A stretch of DNA of 64,000 nt from an uncultured Pelagibacteraceae bacterium (GTDB lineage: Bacteria > Pseudomonadota > Alphaproteobacteria > Pelagibacterales > Pelagibacteraceae), in the NCBI GenBank assembly GCA_902529645.1, contig CABZXO010000005.1:1-64000 (forward strand), given 5' to 3'. The notes under the pieces were generated by a model. That model searched no databases. It was not told where the DNA came from and saw only the letters and a list, made by a program, of their open reading frames with translations. Made by a program: the position numbers and the translations under genes. Below are positions 39,547 through 49,234 of the stretch, in pieces. Positions within the stretch are counted from its first letter, which is position 1. The number at the start of each line of letters is the position of its first letter.

Positions 39547-40602
39547 ATGAACAATATAAAAGGTCCTGCAATTTTCCTAGCACAATTTGTAGGCGAAGAT
39601 GCACCATTTAATTCTTTAGATAATATTTGTAAGTGGGTATCTTCATTAGGTTATAAAGGTGTTCAAATTCCGAGTTGGGATGCTAGATTAATTGATCTAA
39701 AGAAAGCATCTGAAAGCAAAGATTATTGTGATGAAATCAAAGGGGTAACAAAAAAATATAATCTCGAAATCACAGAACTATCAACACATCTTCAAGGACA
39801 GTTGGTTGCAGTACACCCAGCATATGATACAGCATTTGATGGATTTGCAGCACCTGAGGTTAGAGGCAATCCAAAAGCAAGACAAGAGTGGGCAGTAAAT
39901 CAATTAATGATGGCAGCTAAGGCCTCAAAAAATCTTGGGCTAGATAGACATGTTACTTTTTCAGGAGCACTTGCTTGGCCTTATGTTTATCCTTGGCCAC
40001 AAAGACCTGAAGGATTAATTGAAAATGCATTTAATGAGCTTTCAAATCGATGGAAACCAATTCTCGATCAATTTGATCAAAATGGAGTCGATCTCTGTTA
40101 CGAGATACATCCAGGTGAAGATCTTCACGATGGTATTACATTTGAAATGTTTTTAGAAAAAGTTGGTAATCATAAAAGATGCAATATGCTTTATGATCCT
40201 AGTCATTATGTTTTACAGAATTTAGATTACTTGGCTCATATAGATATTTATCATGAAAAAATAAAAATGTTTCATGTTAAAGATGCAGAGTTAAATCCCT
40301 CTGGAAAACAAGGAGTGTATGGTGGTTTTCAATCTTGGGTTAACAGAGCAGGTAGATTTAGATCCCTTGGTGATGGACAGGTAGATTTTAAATCAATTTT
40401 TTCAAAATTTACTTCATATGGTTATGATGGTTGGGCAGTTCTTGAATGGGAGTGCTGTTTAAAACATCCAGAAGATGGAGCAAAAGAAGGAGCTGAATTT
40501 ATTAAAAATCATATTATCAACACTACAGAAAAAGCATTTGATGATTTTGCAGGAAGTGGCGCTGATATTGAAGCTAATAAAAAAATGCTAGGTATAAATT
40601 AG
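39547..40602 (+). CDS. Sugar phosphate isomerase/epimerase family TIM barrel
   Basis: WVSSLGYKGVQIPSWDARLID, CYEIHPGEDLHDG, NMLYDPSHYVLQ, FHVKDAEL. Confidence 0.9.
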   Translation: MNNIKGPAIFLAQFVGEDAPFNSLDNICKWVSSLGYKGVQIPSWDARLIDLKKASESKDYCDEIKGVTKKYNLEITELSTHLQGQLVAVHPAYDTAFDGFAAPEVRGNPKARQEWAVNQLMMAAKASKNLGLDRHVTFSGALAWPYVYPWPQRPEGLIENAFNELSNRWKPILDQFDQNGVDLCYEIHPGEDLHDGITFEMFLEKVGNHKRCNMLYDPSHYVLQNLDYLAHIDIYHEKIKMFHVKDAELNPSGKQGVYGGFQSWVNRAGRFRSLGDGQVDFKSIFSKFTSYGYDGWAVLEWECCLKHPEDGAKEGAEFIKNHIINTTEKAFDDFAGSGADIEANKKMLGIN

Positions 40603-41753
40603 TGCAAAGAAAAATTCGTATTGGAATGGTCGGTGGAGGAGAAGGCGCTTTTATTGGAGGTGTTCACAGAATAGCGTTAAGAATTGATGGTTATTACGAA
40701 TTAGTAGCAGGATGTTTTTCATCTGATTTTGATAACTCAAAAGAAACTGGAAGAAAACTTGGATTGTCAAAAGAACGTATCTATAAAACTTATCAGGAAA
40801 TGGCAGAAAAGGAGTCTGTTCGTTCAGATGGAATAGATGTTGTTTCTATTGTAACTCCTAATCATCTTCATGTGCCAGTATCAAAAATTTTTGCACAAAA
40901 GGGTATTCACATTATTTGTGATAAGCCTCTTGCCTTATCAAGTGAAGAAGCAAATTCCCTTAAAGATATCATAGAAAACAAAAAGATAGTTTTTGCTTTA
41001 ACACATAATTATACTGGATATCCAATGGTAAGACATGCAAAATCTCTTATAAAAAAAGGTGATCTTGGAAAAATAAGAGTTATACAAGCAGAGTACCCTC
41101 AAGATTGGTTAACCACAAAAGCTGAAGATACTGGTTTAAAACAAGCTGAGTGGAGAACTGATCCTAAAAGAGCAGGAGGAGGAGGTTGTATAGGAGATAT
41201 TGGAACTCATGCATTTAATCTTATTAGGTTTATTACTGAATTAGAATTAGATGAGTTATCAGCTGACATTCACACTTTTGTAAAAGATAGAAAACTAGAT
41301 GATAATGCACAAATCATGCTTAGATTTAAAGGCGGTGCAAAAGGCGCAATATGGTCTAGTCAAGTTGCAGTTGGCAATGAAAATAATCTTAAAATAAGAG
41401 TCTATGGTGAAACAGGTGGGTTAGAGTGGAAACAAGAAGATCCTAATTATTTGTATTTTACAAAGTTTGGAAAACCTTCTGAAAAAATAACAAGAGGAAG
41501 TAGCAGTGCTAGCAAAGAAGCTAACGATGTAACAAGAATTCCACCAGGTCATCCAGAGGGATATTTGGAAGGTTTTGCAAATATTTATACTGACGTTTCT
41601 AAAAAATTAAATGCTCAAATAAATAATGAAAAATATGACGAGTTAGATGACTGTTACCCGACTATTTATGATGGAGTCGAAGGGATTAAGTTTATAGAGA
41701 CTGTTTTAGACTCAAGCAAAAACAACAGTAAATGGGTACAGTTTAATAAATAA
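40602..41753 (+). CDS. Gfo/Idh/MocA family oxidoreductase
   Basis: GMVGGGEGAFIGGVHRIA, CDKPLAL, GGGGCIGDIGTHAFNLIRFIT. Confidence 0.92.
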   Translation: MQRKIRIGMVGGGEGAFIGGVHRIALRIDGYYELVAGCFSSDFDNSKETGRKLGLSKERIYKTYQEMAEKESVRSDGIDVVSIVTPNHLHVPVSKIFAQKGIHIICDKPLALSSEEANSLKDIIENKKIVFALTHNYTGYPMVRHAKSLIKKGDLGKIRVIQAEYPQDWLTTKAEDTGLKQAEWRTDPKRAGGGGCIGDIGTHAFNLIRFITELELDELSADIHTFVKDRKLDDNAQIMLRFKGGAKGAIWSSQVAVGNENNLKIRVYGETGGLEWKQEDPNYLYFTKFGKPSEKITRGSSSASKEANDVTRIPPGHPEGYLEGFANIYTDVSKKLNAQINNEKYDELDDCYPTIYDGVEGIKFIETVLDSSKNNSKWVQFNK

Positions 41754-41755
41754 AA

Positions 41756-42739
41756 TCAAATTAATTTTGATAAGTCTCTTTTATTTGTTTTATAAGTTGG
41801 AAGTGGATATTTAAAAGCATATTTCCCAACACGACTTTCTTTGGCTTTTTCCCAAAGAGCTAACCACTGTTTGAAATTTTTTATTTGAATATTTTTTTTA
41901 TTTTTACTTCTCACATAGAAATTTGGAAGAGGTTCTCTGCCAGAAGGTTGTCCAGCTATATTATATCTGAGGTCAGCACTTATTCTAAAGTCATCAGATC
42001 TATTTGGTAAAGAACAATGTATAGAGTGTTTGTGCAATAATATTACATCACCAATATTTGCTTCCAGATAAACATGCTCCATATTATCAAGTAATTCACT
42101 ATTTTTTAATTTAACTTGTCCCCTGTATCCAGATATATGATTTAACAATCCCATTTTATTAATTTTTTTTACTGTGATCATGCATCCATTTTTCTTAGTT
42201 GTTTTTGTAAAAGGTATCCAAACAGTGACCATATCTGTTAATTTTTGTCCCCTAGAATTTAAAACAGCCGCATCTTGATGCCAAGGTGTTCTACCACTTA
42301 AACCATCATGAATTGATCCTTTTGGTAATTTTTTCTCTGGTTGTTTAATTCTAGTATTTTGAACCGGGTTTGACATTATCTCTTTCCCCAAAATTTTTTC
42401 TACAACATCTAAAATTTTTTTATTAGTAATTAAATTCCATAATGATTGAGTAGCAAAATAATCACTATCTTTTTTTACGTGATCTCTTGGTAATCTTGTA
42501 TTAAAATATTGATCTAAATCATAGATATTAAGTTTTGAAATAAAAGAATATTTTTTTCTAAAATCTAAGTTAAGAACTTTTTTGACTTCTTTTCCTTTAG
42601 CATATTTTTGTATGAGGCAATCCATTACAAATTCCATATCTTTAAGAACTGGTTTTAAGTCTCTATCAAAGTTAAGTACATTTTTAATAATTAAATAACC
42701 ATTCTCGTACAATTTTTTTTGAAAATTATTTATCATCAT
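41756..42739 (-). CDS. Phytanoyl-CoA dioxygenase (PhyH) family protein
   Basis: TPWHQDAAVLN ... GDVILLHKHSIHCSLPNRSDDFRISADLRY. Confidence 0.88.
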   Translation of the reverse strand: MMINNFQKKLYENGYLIIKNVLNFDRDLKPVLKDMEFVMDCLIQKYAKGKEVKKVLNLDFRKKYSFISKLNIYDLDQYFNTRLPRDHVKKDSDYFATQSLWNLITNKKILDVVEKILGKEIMSNPVQNTRIKQPEKKLPKGSIHDGLSGRTPWHQDAAVLNSRGQKLTDMVTVWIPFTKTTKKNGCMITVKKINKMGLLNHISGYRGQVKLKNSELLDNMEHVYLEANIGDVILLHKHSIHCSLPNRSDDFRISADLRYNIAGQPSGREPLPNFYVRSKNKKNIQIKNFKQWLALWEKAKESRVGKYAFKYPLPTYKTNKRDLSKLI

Positions 42740-42767
42740 TTAAATTTATTTTATCATAAAGATAATT

Positions 42768-43637
42768 TCAATGGTTTGGTGGTGTGGTTAAATAGTTTGC
42801 GTCATGAAAAGAAGTAAGCATTTTTTTTTTGCTGCTGACTATATGAGGATAATATGAGACCCCTTTGTAATTCCATATTACTGGTTTATTTAAAGCATAA
42901 CTTCCATAAATAAAAAAACGTTTTGGACAATTTCTCTCTATAAACCTCTTTACTCCATGATAAGAATTTGGAGTAGATTGAAAAAAAACGACAGTTCCTT
43001 TTTTAGGCGTAAAAGACTTAACTATCTCAAGTCCAGTTATTTTTGGAAATCTTCTAAAACTCTTTCTTAAATTTTTTTTTGCTTTTTTTCTATAGATAGT
43101 AAGAGAGCCACCATTTTTTTTTGGTATGTCATTTAAATAAATTAAGAAATTATATAATCTAGTTATATCATCTCTGTGAGGTCGTAATCTATAGCCTCCT
43201 TTTGATACTGAAAAGTCTATATCTAAATTTACTTTAGGATTAGTGTAATTATTACCTAACATTTTTTTTAATTCATTTGAATTTAATTTTTTTTTAACAG
43301 TAAACTTATTGGGACTAAATGATTGTGGTTTATATAAATTGACCCACGATCCATCCTTAAAATTTTTTATAAAAAGATTTTCAATTTTTTTATAAAAAGA
43401 TTTACTATTAAAAAGTTTAAAAAGTTTTGCGGAGTTAACTGAATTTTTGATATATAAATTAAAATTTTTTGAACCTTTGTTAATTCTGCTTCTACCCCCC
43501 ATAATCATATCATCAAATGATTTTGAGTTAATGATTTCTTTTATTAATAAATTACAGATATTTTTTGAAACAACGTTGTTTCCAACTAAAACAGGAAAGT
43601 TACTTTTGATTTTTTTTAATTTATTTGTACTTAGCAT
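42768..43637 (-). CDS. 2OG-Fe(II) oxygenase superfamily protein
   Basis: YRLRPHRDDITRLYNFLIYLND ... GGSLTIY ... VVFFQSTPNSYHGVKRF. Confidence 0.8.
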   Translation of the reverse strand: MLSTNKLKKIKSNFPVLVGNNVVSKNICNLLIKEIINSKSFDDMIMGGRSRINKGSKNFNLYIKNSVNSAKLFKLFNSKSFYKKIENLFIKNFKDGSWVNLYKPQSFSPNKFTVKKKLNSNELKKMLGNNYTNPKVNLDIDFSVSKGGYRLRPHRDDITRLYNFLIYLNDIPKKNGGSLTIYRKKAKKNLRKSFRRFPKITGLEIVKSFTPKKGTVVFFQSTPNSYHGVKRFIERNCPKRFFIYGSYALNKPVIWNYKGVSYYPHIVSSKKKMLTSFHDANYLTTPPNH

Positions 43638-44582
43638 TTAGCTGTACATACCCTCTTTCACTTTGATCATTTTATACATAAGATCATTTAATGGGGTTTT
43701 AACACCATATTTTTTACCTATTTTTGAAACTGCACCACTAATAAAGTCTATTTCAGTTTTTCTCTTGTATTGAACATCAAAAGCCATTGATGACTTGTTA
43801 GTTTGCATCGAATCTACAATTTTATTAAACATAAATAAGCACTCATCTTCAGAAACATTTACACCATCAGCAAGTGCAACTTCTCTAGTTTCTAAAATTA
43901 TTTCTTTACCTAAACCGCAAGATACTTCATTTGCTTTGTTGTTTATATATAAGTCAGTATGATGTAGATCGAAAATTGCAGACAATGGACCAATTGCTGT
44001 TAAAGCAAAAAGTTTCATCCATTTTCTTTTTTTTACATCTTCTGCAGCAATCATTTCAAGGTTATGAGCTGTAAAAGTATCTGCTATCTCTTTTATTCGA
44101 TGAGAAATTCCTCCCTCGTACTCACCAATCCAAGATGGCAACGAACCATGATTCATTATATGTCCTGGTCCCAAAATATTTGAAGCCTGTGTAGTTGTTC
44201 CTCCTATCACTTTTTCATCACCCACAATACTTTGAATAATTGATTCATGACCGATACCATTTTGAAAAGACATGAATACTGTTTTATCTCCTATTATATT
44301 TTTAATACTATTTAATGCTGGATCTAAAGCTGTTGCTTTACACATAACAATTACAGCATCCACTTTGTCTAAAGAAGATGGATCTGAGGTAGCTTTGACT
44401 TTAATTATTCGATCACCTCCATGTCCGTCCATTTTCAAACCATCTTTATTAATTGCATCTACATGTTCTTTCCAAACATCAATTAGAATTACACTTAAAC
44501 CTTTTTCAGCAAGTAAACCACCAAACAAGCAACCCATTGCTCCTGCACCAAGCACAGCAACTTTTAAATTTTTATTAATCAT
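43638..44582 (-). CDS. Ketopantoate reductase-family (PanE/ApbA) dehydrogenase
   Basis: AVLGAGAMGCLFGGLLAEKG, SFQNGIGHE, KWMKLFALTAIGPLSAI. Confidence 0.88.
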   Translation of the reverse strand: MINKNLKVAVLGAGAMGCLFGGLLAEKGLSVILIDVWKEHVDAINKDGLKMDGHGGDRIIKVKATSDPSSLDKVDAVIVMCKATALDPALNSIKNIIGDKTVFMSFQNGIGHESIIQSIVGDEKVIGGTTTQASNILGPGHIMNHGSLPSWIGEYEGGISHRIKEIADTFTAHNLEMIAAEDVKKRKWMKLFALTAIGPLSAIFDLHHTDLYINNKANEVSCGLGKEIILETREVALADGVNVSEDECLFMFNKIVDSMQTNKSSMAFDVQYKRKTEIDFISGAVSKIGKKYGVKTPLNDLMYKMIKVKEGMYS

Positions 44583-44670
44583 CGTTATTTTATCTCAAAT
44601 TATTTATGTATAGAAATTATATATATTATCTATAGACATTATGCAAAATAAATAATAGCTTATTAACATC

Positions 44671-45648
44671 ATGCAATTAAAAATAGAAAAAGGAACTTTC
44701 AAAGAATATTCATTAGAGAATATTTCAGATTCATTAAGAAAAGGATTGTCTGAAAATTTCAAAAAAGTTGAAATAGAAGTGGTAGATTGTCCTAATCTTA
44801 GAGATTGGGATTGTCCATCAGAAGGAATCAGTGGAAATCAAAAAATAATAGACGTTGGTGGAGAGCCTTATATGCATGATCCAAAATTTATTGGTGCAGA
44901 GTTTGACTATCAAGAAATATCTAGAATGATTGGCTCTGAAAAATCTTATGCTTTAGGAGCTGGATCAGGCGCAATGTCATGCTTAGATGGTCACTGTGGA
45001 GAATTAATTATTAATGAAAATTTAATTACTGATGAGTCTAAATCAATAATTGCAAGAGTAAGTCCAGAAAAAAAATGTATTGTTGAAAAATATTCTGCAA
45101 AAAAACATGGTGGACTTGGAAACATTTATTACACAAATGGTAAAAAAGGAAAAGTTATTAAAATAAAAATTAAAGGTAGAAAAGGAAAACAAGGTTCTTT
45201 ACCTCAAGCAATGAGGTCTTCTTTATCAAAAAATTTAAACATTAAAAATAACGAGCATATGTCTCTCTCTGGTGTATTTAGAGTGTTAGATGGAAAAATA
45301 AGATCACATGTTCAACCAGATTATAAAGATATTAAGTATGAGTATTACGATCCAAAACAAATGAAATGTGTTAAGGATTTTCTTCAATTTTATGAACCGG
45401 TTGGACCAAAATTGCAGTGTTATACAGTTCTTTGGACTGGTGATCCTACAGGAGGAAAATTAAATTTAAGGGAGTCTGGTGAGCATACTCACTTTCATTC
45501 TTACGAACACGATAGAGATGCTGGTCATTATCATTTTGACGTGACACCTAATGAGATAGAATATGAAGGATATTTCAATACTGCAACGGAAGTACACAGA
45601 GTAAACAATATTTATAAAGAACTACTAAATAAAAATAGTATTGAATAG
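44671..45648 (+). CDS. DUF1907 / C11orf54-like putative zinc ester hydrolase
   Basis: VEVVDCPNLRDW-like N-terminus, ALGAGSGAMSCLDG, EHTHFHSYEHDRDAGHYHFDVTPNEIEYEGYF His-rich motif. Confidence 0.82.
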   Translation: MQLKIEKGTFKEYSLENISDSLRKGLSENFKKVEIEVVDCPNLRDWDCPSEGISGNQKIIDVGGEPYMHDPKFIGAEFDYQEISRMIGSEKSYALGAGSGAMSCLDGHCGELIINENLITDESKSIIARVSPEKKCIVEKYSAKKHGGLGNIYYTNGKKGKVIKIKIKGRKGKQGSLPQAMRSSLSKNLNIKNNEHMSLSGVFRVLDGKIRSHVQPDYKDIKYEYYDPKQMKCVKDFLQFYEPVGPKLQCYTVLWTGDPTGGKLNLRESGEHTHFHSYEHDRDAGHYHFDVTPNEIEYEGYFNTATEVHRVNNIYKELLNKNSIE

Positions 45649-45675
45649 AAAACTGAATGTGTTTAAATTTATTTA

Positions 45676-46092
45676 ATGAAAAGACAGTTTAAATACCCAA
45701 AACACTTCGAAGAACAAAAAAAAATTCCAAAATTAACTCAAAAGAGAATTCAACTAGCAGAAATATCACTTGGTGATTTTGAAGGAAGATTAGCCAATGA
45801 GTTATTGAATTGGTTTTCTTTAACTCCACAACATTGGATAATGTTACATATGGTTATGCTTGCTTATTACAAAAATAAATCAATTACTAAAAATCAACTA
45901 CTTAAAGTAATTGAGAAATCATATTTGACTTCAAACGTCTATATCGATACAGCCATTAAAAAAGGTTATTTTAGAATTATTAGAAATGAGAGAGACAAAA
46001 GATCTATTTTTATCTTGCCCTCTGTAATTACCATTAAAACCTTTGAGGAGTTTATTGATAGAAGAGATATTCTTTATAAAGGAATTAAATGA
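45676..46092 (+). CDS. MarR-like winged-helix protein
   Basis: SITKNQLLKVIEKSYLTSNVYIDTAIKKGYFRIIRNERDKRSIFILPS resembles recognition helix plus wing. Confidence 0.65.
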   Translation: MKRQFKYPKHFEEQKKIPKLTQKRIQLAEISLGDFEGRLANELLNWFSLTPQHWIMLHMVMLAYYKNKSITKNQLLKVIEKSYLTSNVYIDTAIKKGYFRIIRNERDKRSIFILPSVITIKTFEEFIDRRDILYKGIK

Positions 46093-46904
46093 AGAATATT
46101 TATACATGGGCCGCTAAACCAGCGAAGCGAACTTTGACTGTAGCAGATTTAAAAGCAGCTAAAGGAAAAAGAAAATTTACACAAGTTACAGCAAATAGCG
46201 TTGAAGAAGCTGATGCGGCTGAAAAGGCAGGCTTTGATATGATTATATCAAACGCAAAAAATGTAATTCCTGTAAGAGAAGGTTCAAGAAATTTATTCTT
46301 AACAGCAGCTTTAGTATTAAATGAGTTTGTAACAGCAGATGATATTATGCGTGGCGCTTTTAAAGCGTTAGAGAATGGTGCAGATGCAGTTATGACTCCC
46401 AGAAGTATGGATATAGTTGAAATGTTAGCTAAGGAAGATGTTCCAGTTATGGGGCATTTAGGTTTGGTTCCAAGAAAATCTACTTGGATAGGTGGCTTGA
46501 GAGCAGTGGGCAAAACTGCGGATGAAGCATATGATTTATTTCAAAAGTTTAAAAGATTAGAAGATGCAGGTGCTTTTTCTGCAGAATGTGAAGTTATACC
46601 TGAAAATGTAATGGGTGAAATTTCAAAGCGCACAGATATTGTTACTGTTTCATTAGGTTCAGGAAAAAATGCTGATGTAATGTATTTATTTATGGAAGAT
46701 ATTTGTGGTGATACTGAAAATCCTCCACGGCATTCTAAAGCATACGGAAATTTATTAAGACTAAGAGGTGAAATTAAAATTGAAAGAGTAAAAGCACTTA
46801 GAGCTTTTAAAAAGGATTCAATGACTGGTAAATTTCCAGGAAAAAAACAATCATCTAATTTAGAAAAAAAACAATTTGAGAAATTTTTAGATCAATTAGA
46901 TTAG
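46089..46904 (+). CDS. PanB-fold (ketopantoate hydroxymethyltransferase/PEP mutase superfamily) protein, divergent
   Basis: VPVMGHLGLVPRKSTWIGGLRAVGKTADEAYDLFQKFKRLEDAGAFSAECEVIPENV. Confidence 0.78.
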   Translation: MKNIYTWAAKPAKRTLTVADLKAAKGKRKFTQVTANSVEEADAAEKAGFDMIISNAKNVIPVREGSRNLFLTAALVLNEFVTADDIMRGAFKALENGADAVMTPRSMDIVEMLAKEDVPVMGHLGLVPRKSTWIGGLRAVGKTADEAYDLFQKFKRLEDAGAFSAECEVIPENVMGEISKRTDIVTVSLGSGKNADVMYLFMEDICGDTENPPRHSKAYGNLLRLRGEIKIERVKALRAFKKDSMTGKFPGKKQSSNLEKKQFEKFLDQLD

Positions 46905-47695
46905 TAAGTTGCGTTATCGTCTTTTTTGGATAATGAACCTTTCATTTTATCAACTGTAGCTTTTGCACCAGCACTTAGAGCCCTTAAATCAGATGCTATA
47001 GTTACAAAATTAAAACCTTTTTCAATCATCTTGGTTGCATATTCTGTAGTACCATTATGAATTCCTGCAAAAATATTATTTTTTTTAGCATGTTCTAAAA
47101 TTCTTAAAATTTCTGAATAAGCTTTTGAAGACTCAGGTCTATCAAAACCAGGTTTTTCACCTATAGCTAAACTTAGGTCAGCTGGTCCAATATAAATACC
47201 ATCAACACCTGGTGTAGACATAATTTCATCAAGATTTTCTAGTGATTCTTTTGTTTCTATCATTGCTAATTTAAGTATTTCGTCATTTGCGTGATCTGCA
47301 TAATCAGCTCCACCATAAATTAAACCTCTTACAGGACCAAAACTTCTATAACCGTCTGGTGGATACATACATGCTTGTACAAAATTTTCTGCTTCTTTTT
47401 TATTACTTACCATTGGGCATATAATTCCATAACATCCAGCATCTAATATTTTCATTATTTGACCAGGTTCATTCCAATTTACTCTTGCTAAAGGAGTTAC
47501 CTCTGTTGTTGATATTGTTTGCATCATTGGTAGCGCATTACTGTAATCAACTAAACCATGTTGCATATCTACAGTTAGAGAGTCCCAACCTTGATGAGCC
47601 ATTGCTTCAGCTGATGCAGTACTTGGAATTGCACACCAGCCATTGATGACGGGTTTGCCGCCTTTCATCATTTGTTTAACTTTATTTTTTCTCAT
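46901..47695 (-). CDS. HpcH/HpaI family aldolase
   Basis: NGWCAIPSTASAEAMAHQGWDSLTVDMQHGLVDY, GCYGIICPMVSN, DGIYIGPADLSLA. Confidence 0.94.
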   Translation of the reverse strand: MRKNKVKQMMKGGKPVINGWCAIPSTASAEAMAHQGWDSLTVDMQHGLVDYSNALPMMQTISTTEVTPLARVNWNEPGQIMKILDAGCYGIICPMVSNKKEAENFVQACMYPPDGYRSFGPVRGLIYGGADYADHANDEILKLAMIETKESLENLDEIMSTPGVDGIYIGPADLSLAIGEKPGFDRPESSKAYSEILRILEHAKKNNIFAGIHNGTTEYATKMIEKGFNFVTIASDLRALSAGAKATVDKMKGSLSKKDDNATY

Positions 47696-47699
47696 TAAT

Positions 47700-49142
47700 T
47701 TAGATTTTTAAGCCCATGTGAGTATATTTCACATTTAGATAATCTTTAATTGCTCCTGAGCCACCTTCACGACCATAACCAGTTTGTTTTATTCCCCCGA
47801 ATGGTGCTTCAGCAATTGCAACAACACCAGTATTAACTGCAACACAACCAGACTCTAATTTTTCAGACCCTATATGAGCCTTATCCATAGAATTAGTGTA
47901 CAAATAGCTACATAATCCTAGGTCATTGTCATTTGCTCTTTCAATTACTTCATCAAAAGTTTTAAAAGTTAAAATTGGAACTAATGGACCAAAAGGTTCT
48001 TCTTTCATTATTGTAAAATTATCTTTTACATCATCAAAAACTGTTGGTTCATAATAATATCCTTTATTGAAACCAGAAGGTTTTTGTCCACCCATTAACA
48101 CTTTAGCTCCTTCTTTTTTGGTAGTTTCAACTAGTTTTTCTATTTCCTCTAATCTTTTTGCAGTAGTTAAAGGTCCTAAATCAACACCTTCGTCCATACC
48201 GTTACCAATTTTTAATTTTTTTGCTCTTTCGATAAAAGCATCAACAAACTCATCTTTTCTATTTTCTTGAATATAAAATCTATTTGGTGAAATACAGACT
48301 TGACCGTTATTTCTAAATTTACCGGTTATAGCTATATCAGCTACTTTATTCATGTCCACATCTTCACATACAATAAAAGGCGAGTGTCCGCTAAGCTCCA
48401 TAGTAACTCTTTGAACTTTATCAGCTGCTTTTTTTAAAATAATTTTTCCAACTCTAGTTGATCCAGTAACAGAAACTTTTTTAATAATATCAGATTCCAT
48501 TAATTCATTTGATATTTCAGCAGGATCACCCGACAAAAGACTCACAACTCCATCTGGTACTCCAGCTTCTTTGCAAATGTTAACTAATTCCATCACAGCA
48601 CCAGGAGTAATTACGTCAGGTTTACAAATTACAGAACATCCTGCAGCTAAAGCAGTAGAAATTTTTCTTGATGCTAAGACTATTGGAAAATTCCAAGGAA
48701 CTAAAGCTGCAACAACTCCTACGGGTTGATAATAAACATGAACTCTAGTATCTGGAAATCTACTTTGTTGTGTTTGACCATAAATCCTTTTTGTTTCCTC
48801 AGCATTCCACTCAAAAATATCAGCTCCACCACCAACTTCACCAACCGCTTCTGTTAAAGGTTTTCCAACTTCAAGAGTTAACCATTTTGCAATAATATCT
48901 TTTCTCTCTCTCATCATGTCTGCAATTTTTCTAAGCACGTAAGCTCTTTGCCATGGAGCGGTGTTTTTCCAAACTTCCAAACCTTTTTCTGCAGACTTTA
49001 ATGCTTTTTGTACTTCAATAGATGAAGCTTTCGATGCTTTTCCAATCACTTCCTCAGTTGCAGGGTTGATTACATCATAAGTTTCTTTTTTTTCAGCTTG
49101 CTGCCATTTACCATCAATGAATTGTCCAAATTTTTCGTACAT
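47700..49142 (-). CDS. NAD(P)-dependent aldehyde dehydrogenase
   Basis: LVPWNFPIVLASRK, VTGSTRVGK, FRNNGQVCISPNRFYIQE, MKEEPFGPLVPI. Confidence 0.95.
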   Translation of the reverse strand: MYEKFGQFIDGKWQQAEKKETYDVINPATEEVIGKASKASSIEVQKALKSAEKGLEVWKNTAPWQRAYVLRKIADMMRERKDIIAKWLTLEVGKPLTEAVGEVGGGADIFEWNAEETKRIYGQTQQSRFPDTRVHVYYQPVGVVAALVPWNFPIVLASRKISTALAAGCSVICKPDVITPGAVMELVNICKEAGVPDGVVSLLSGDPAEISNELMESDIIKKVSVTGSTRVGKIILKKAADKVQRVTMELSGHSPFIVCEDVDMNKVADIAITGKFRNNGQVCISPNRFYIQENRKDEFVDAFIERAKKLKIGNGMDEGVDLGPLTTAKRLEEIEKLVETTKKEGAKVLMGGQKPSGFNKGYYYEPTVFDDVKDNFTIMKEEPFGPLVPILTFKTFDEVIERANDNDLGLCSYLYTNSMDKAHIGSEKLESGCVAVNTGVVAIAEAPFGGIKQTGYGREGGSGAIKDYLNVKYTHMGLKI

Positions 49143-49234
49143 AGAATTTATTTTTAAGTTTACTTAATTAGGTTTTTTAATTTATAATTAAAATTATATA
49201 TAAACACTATACATATTAAAAGATAAACATATTT

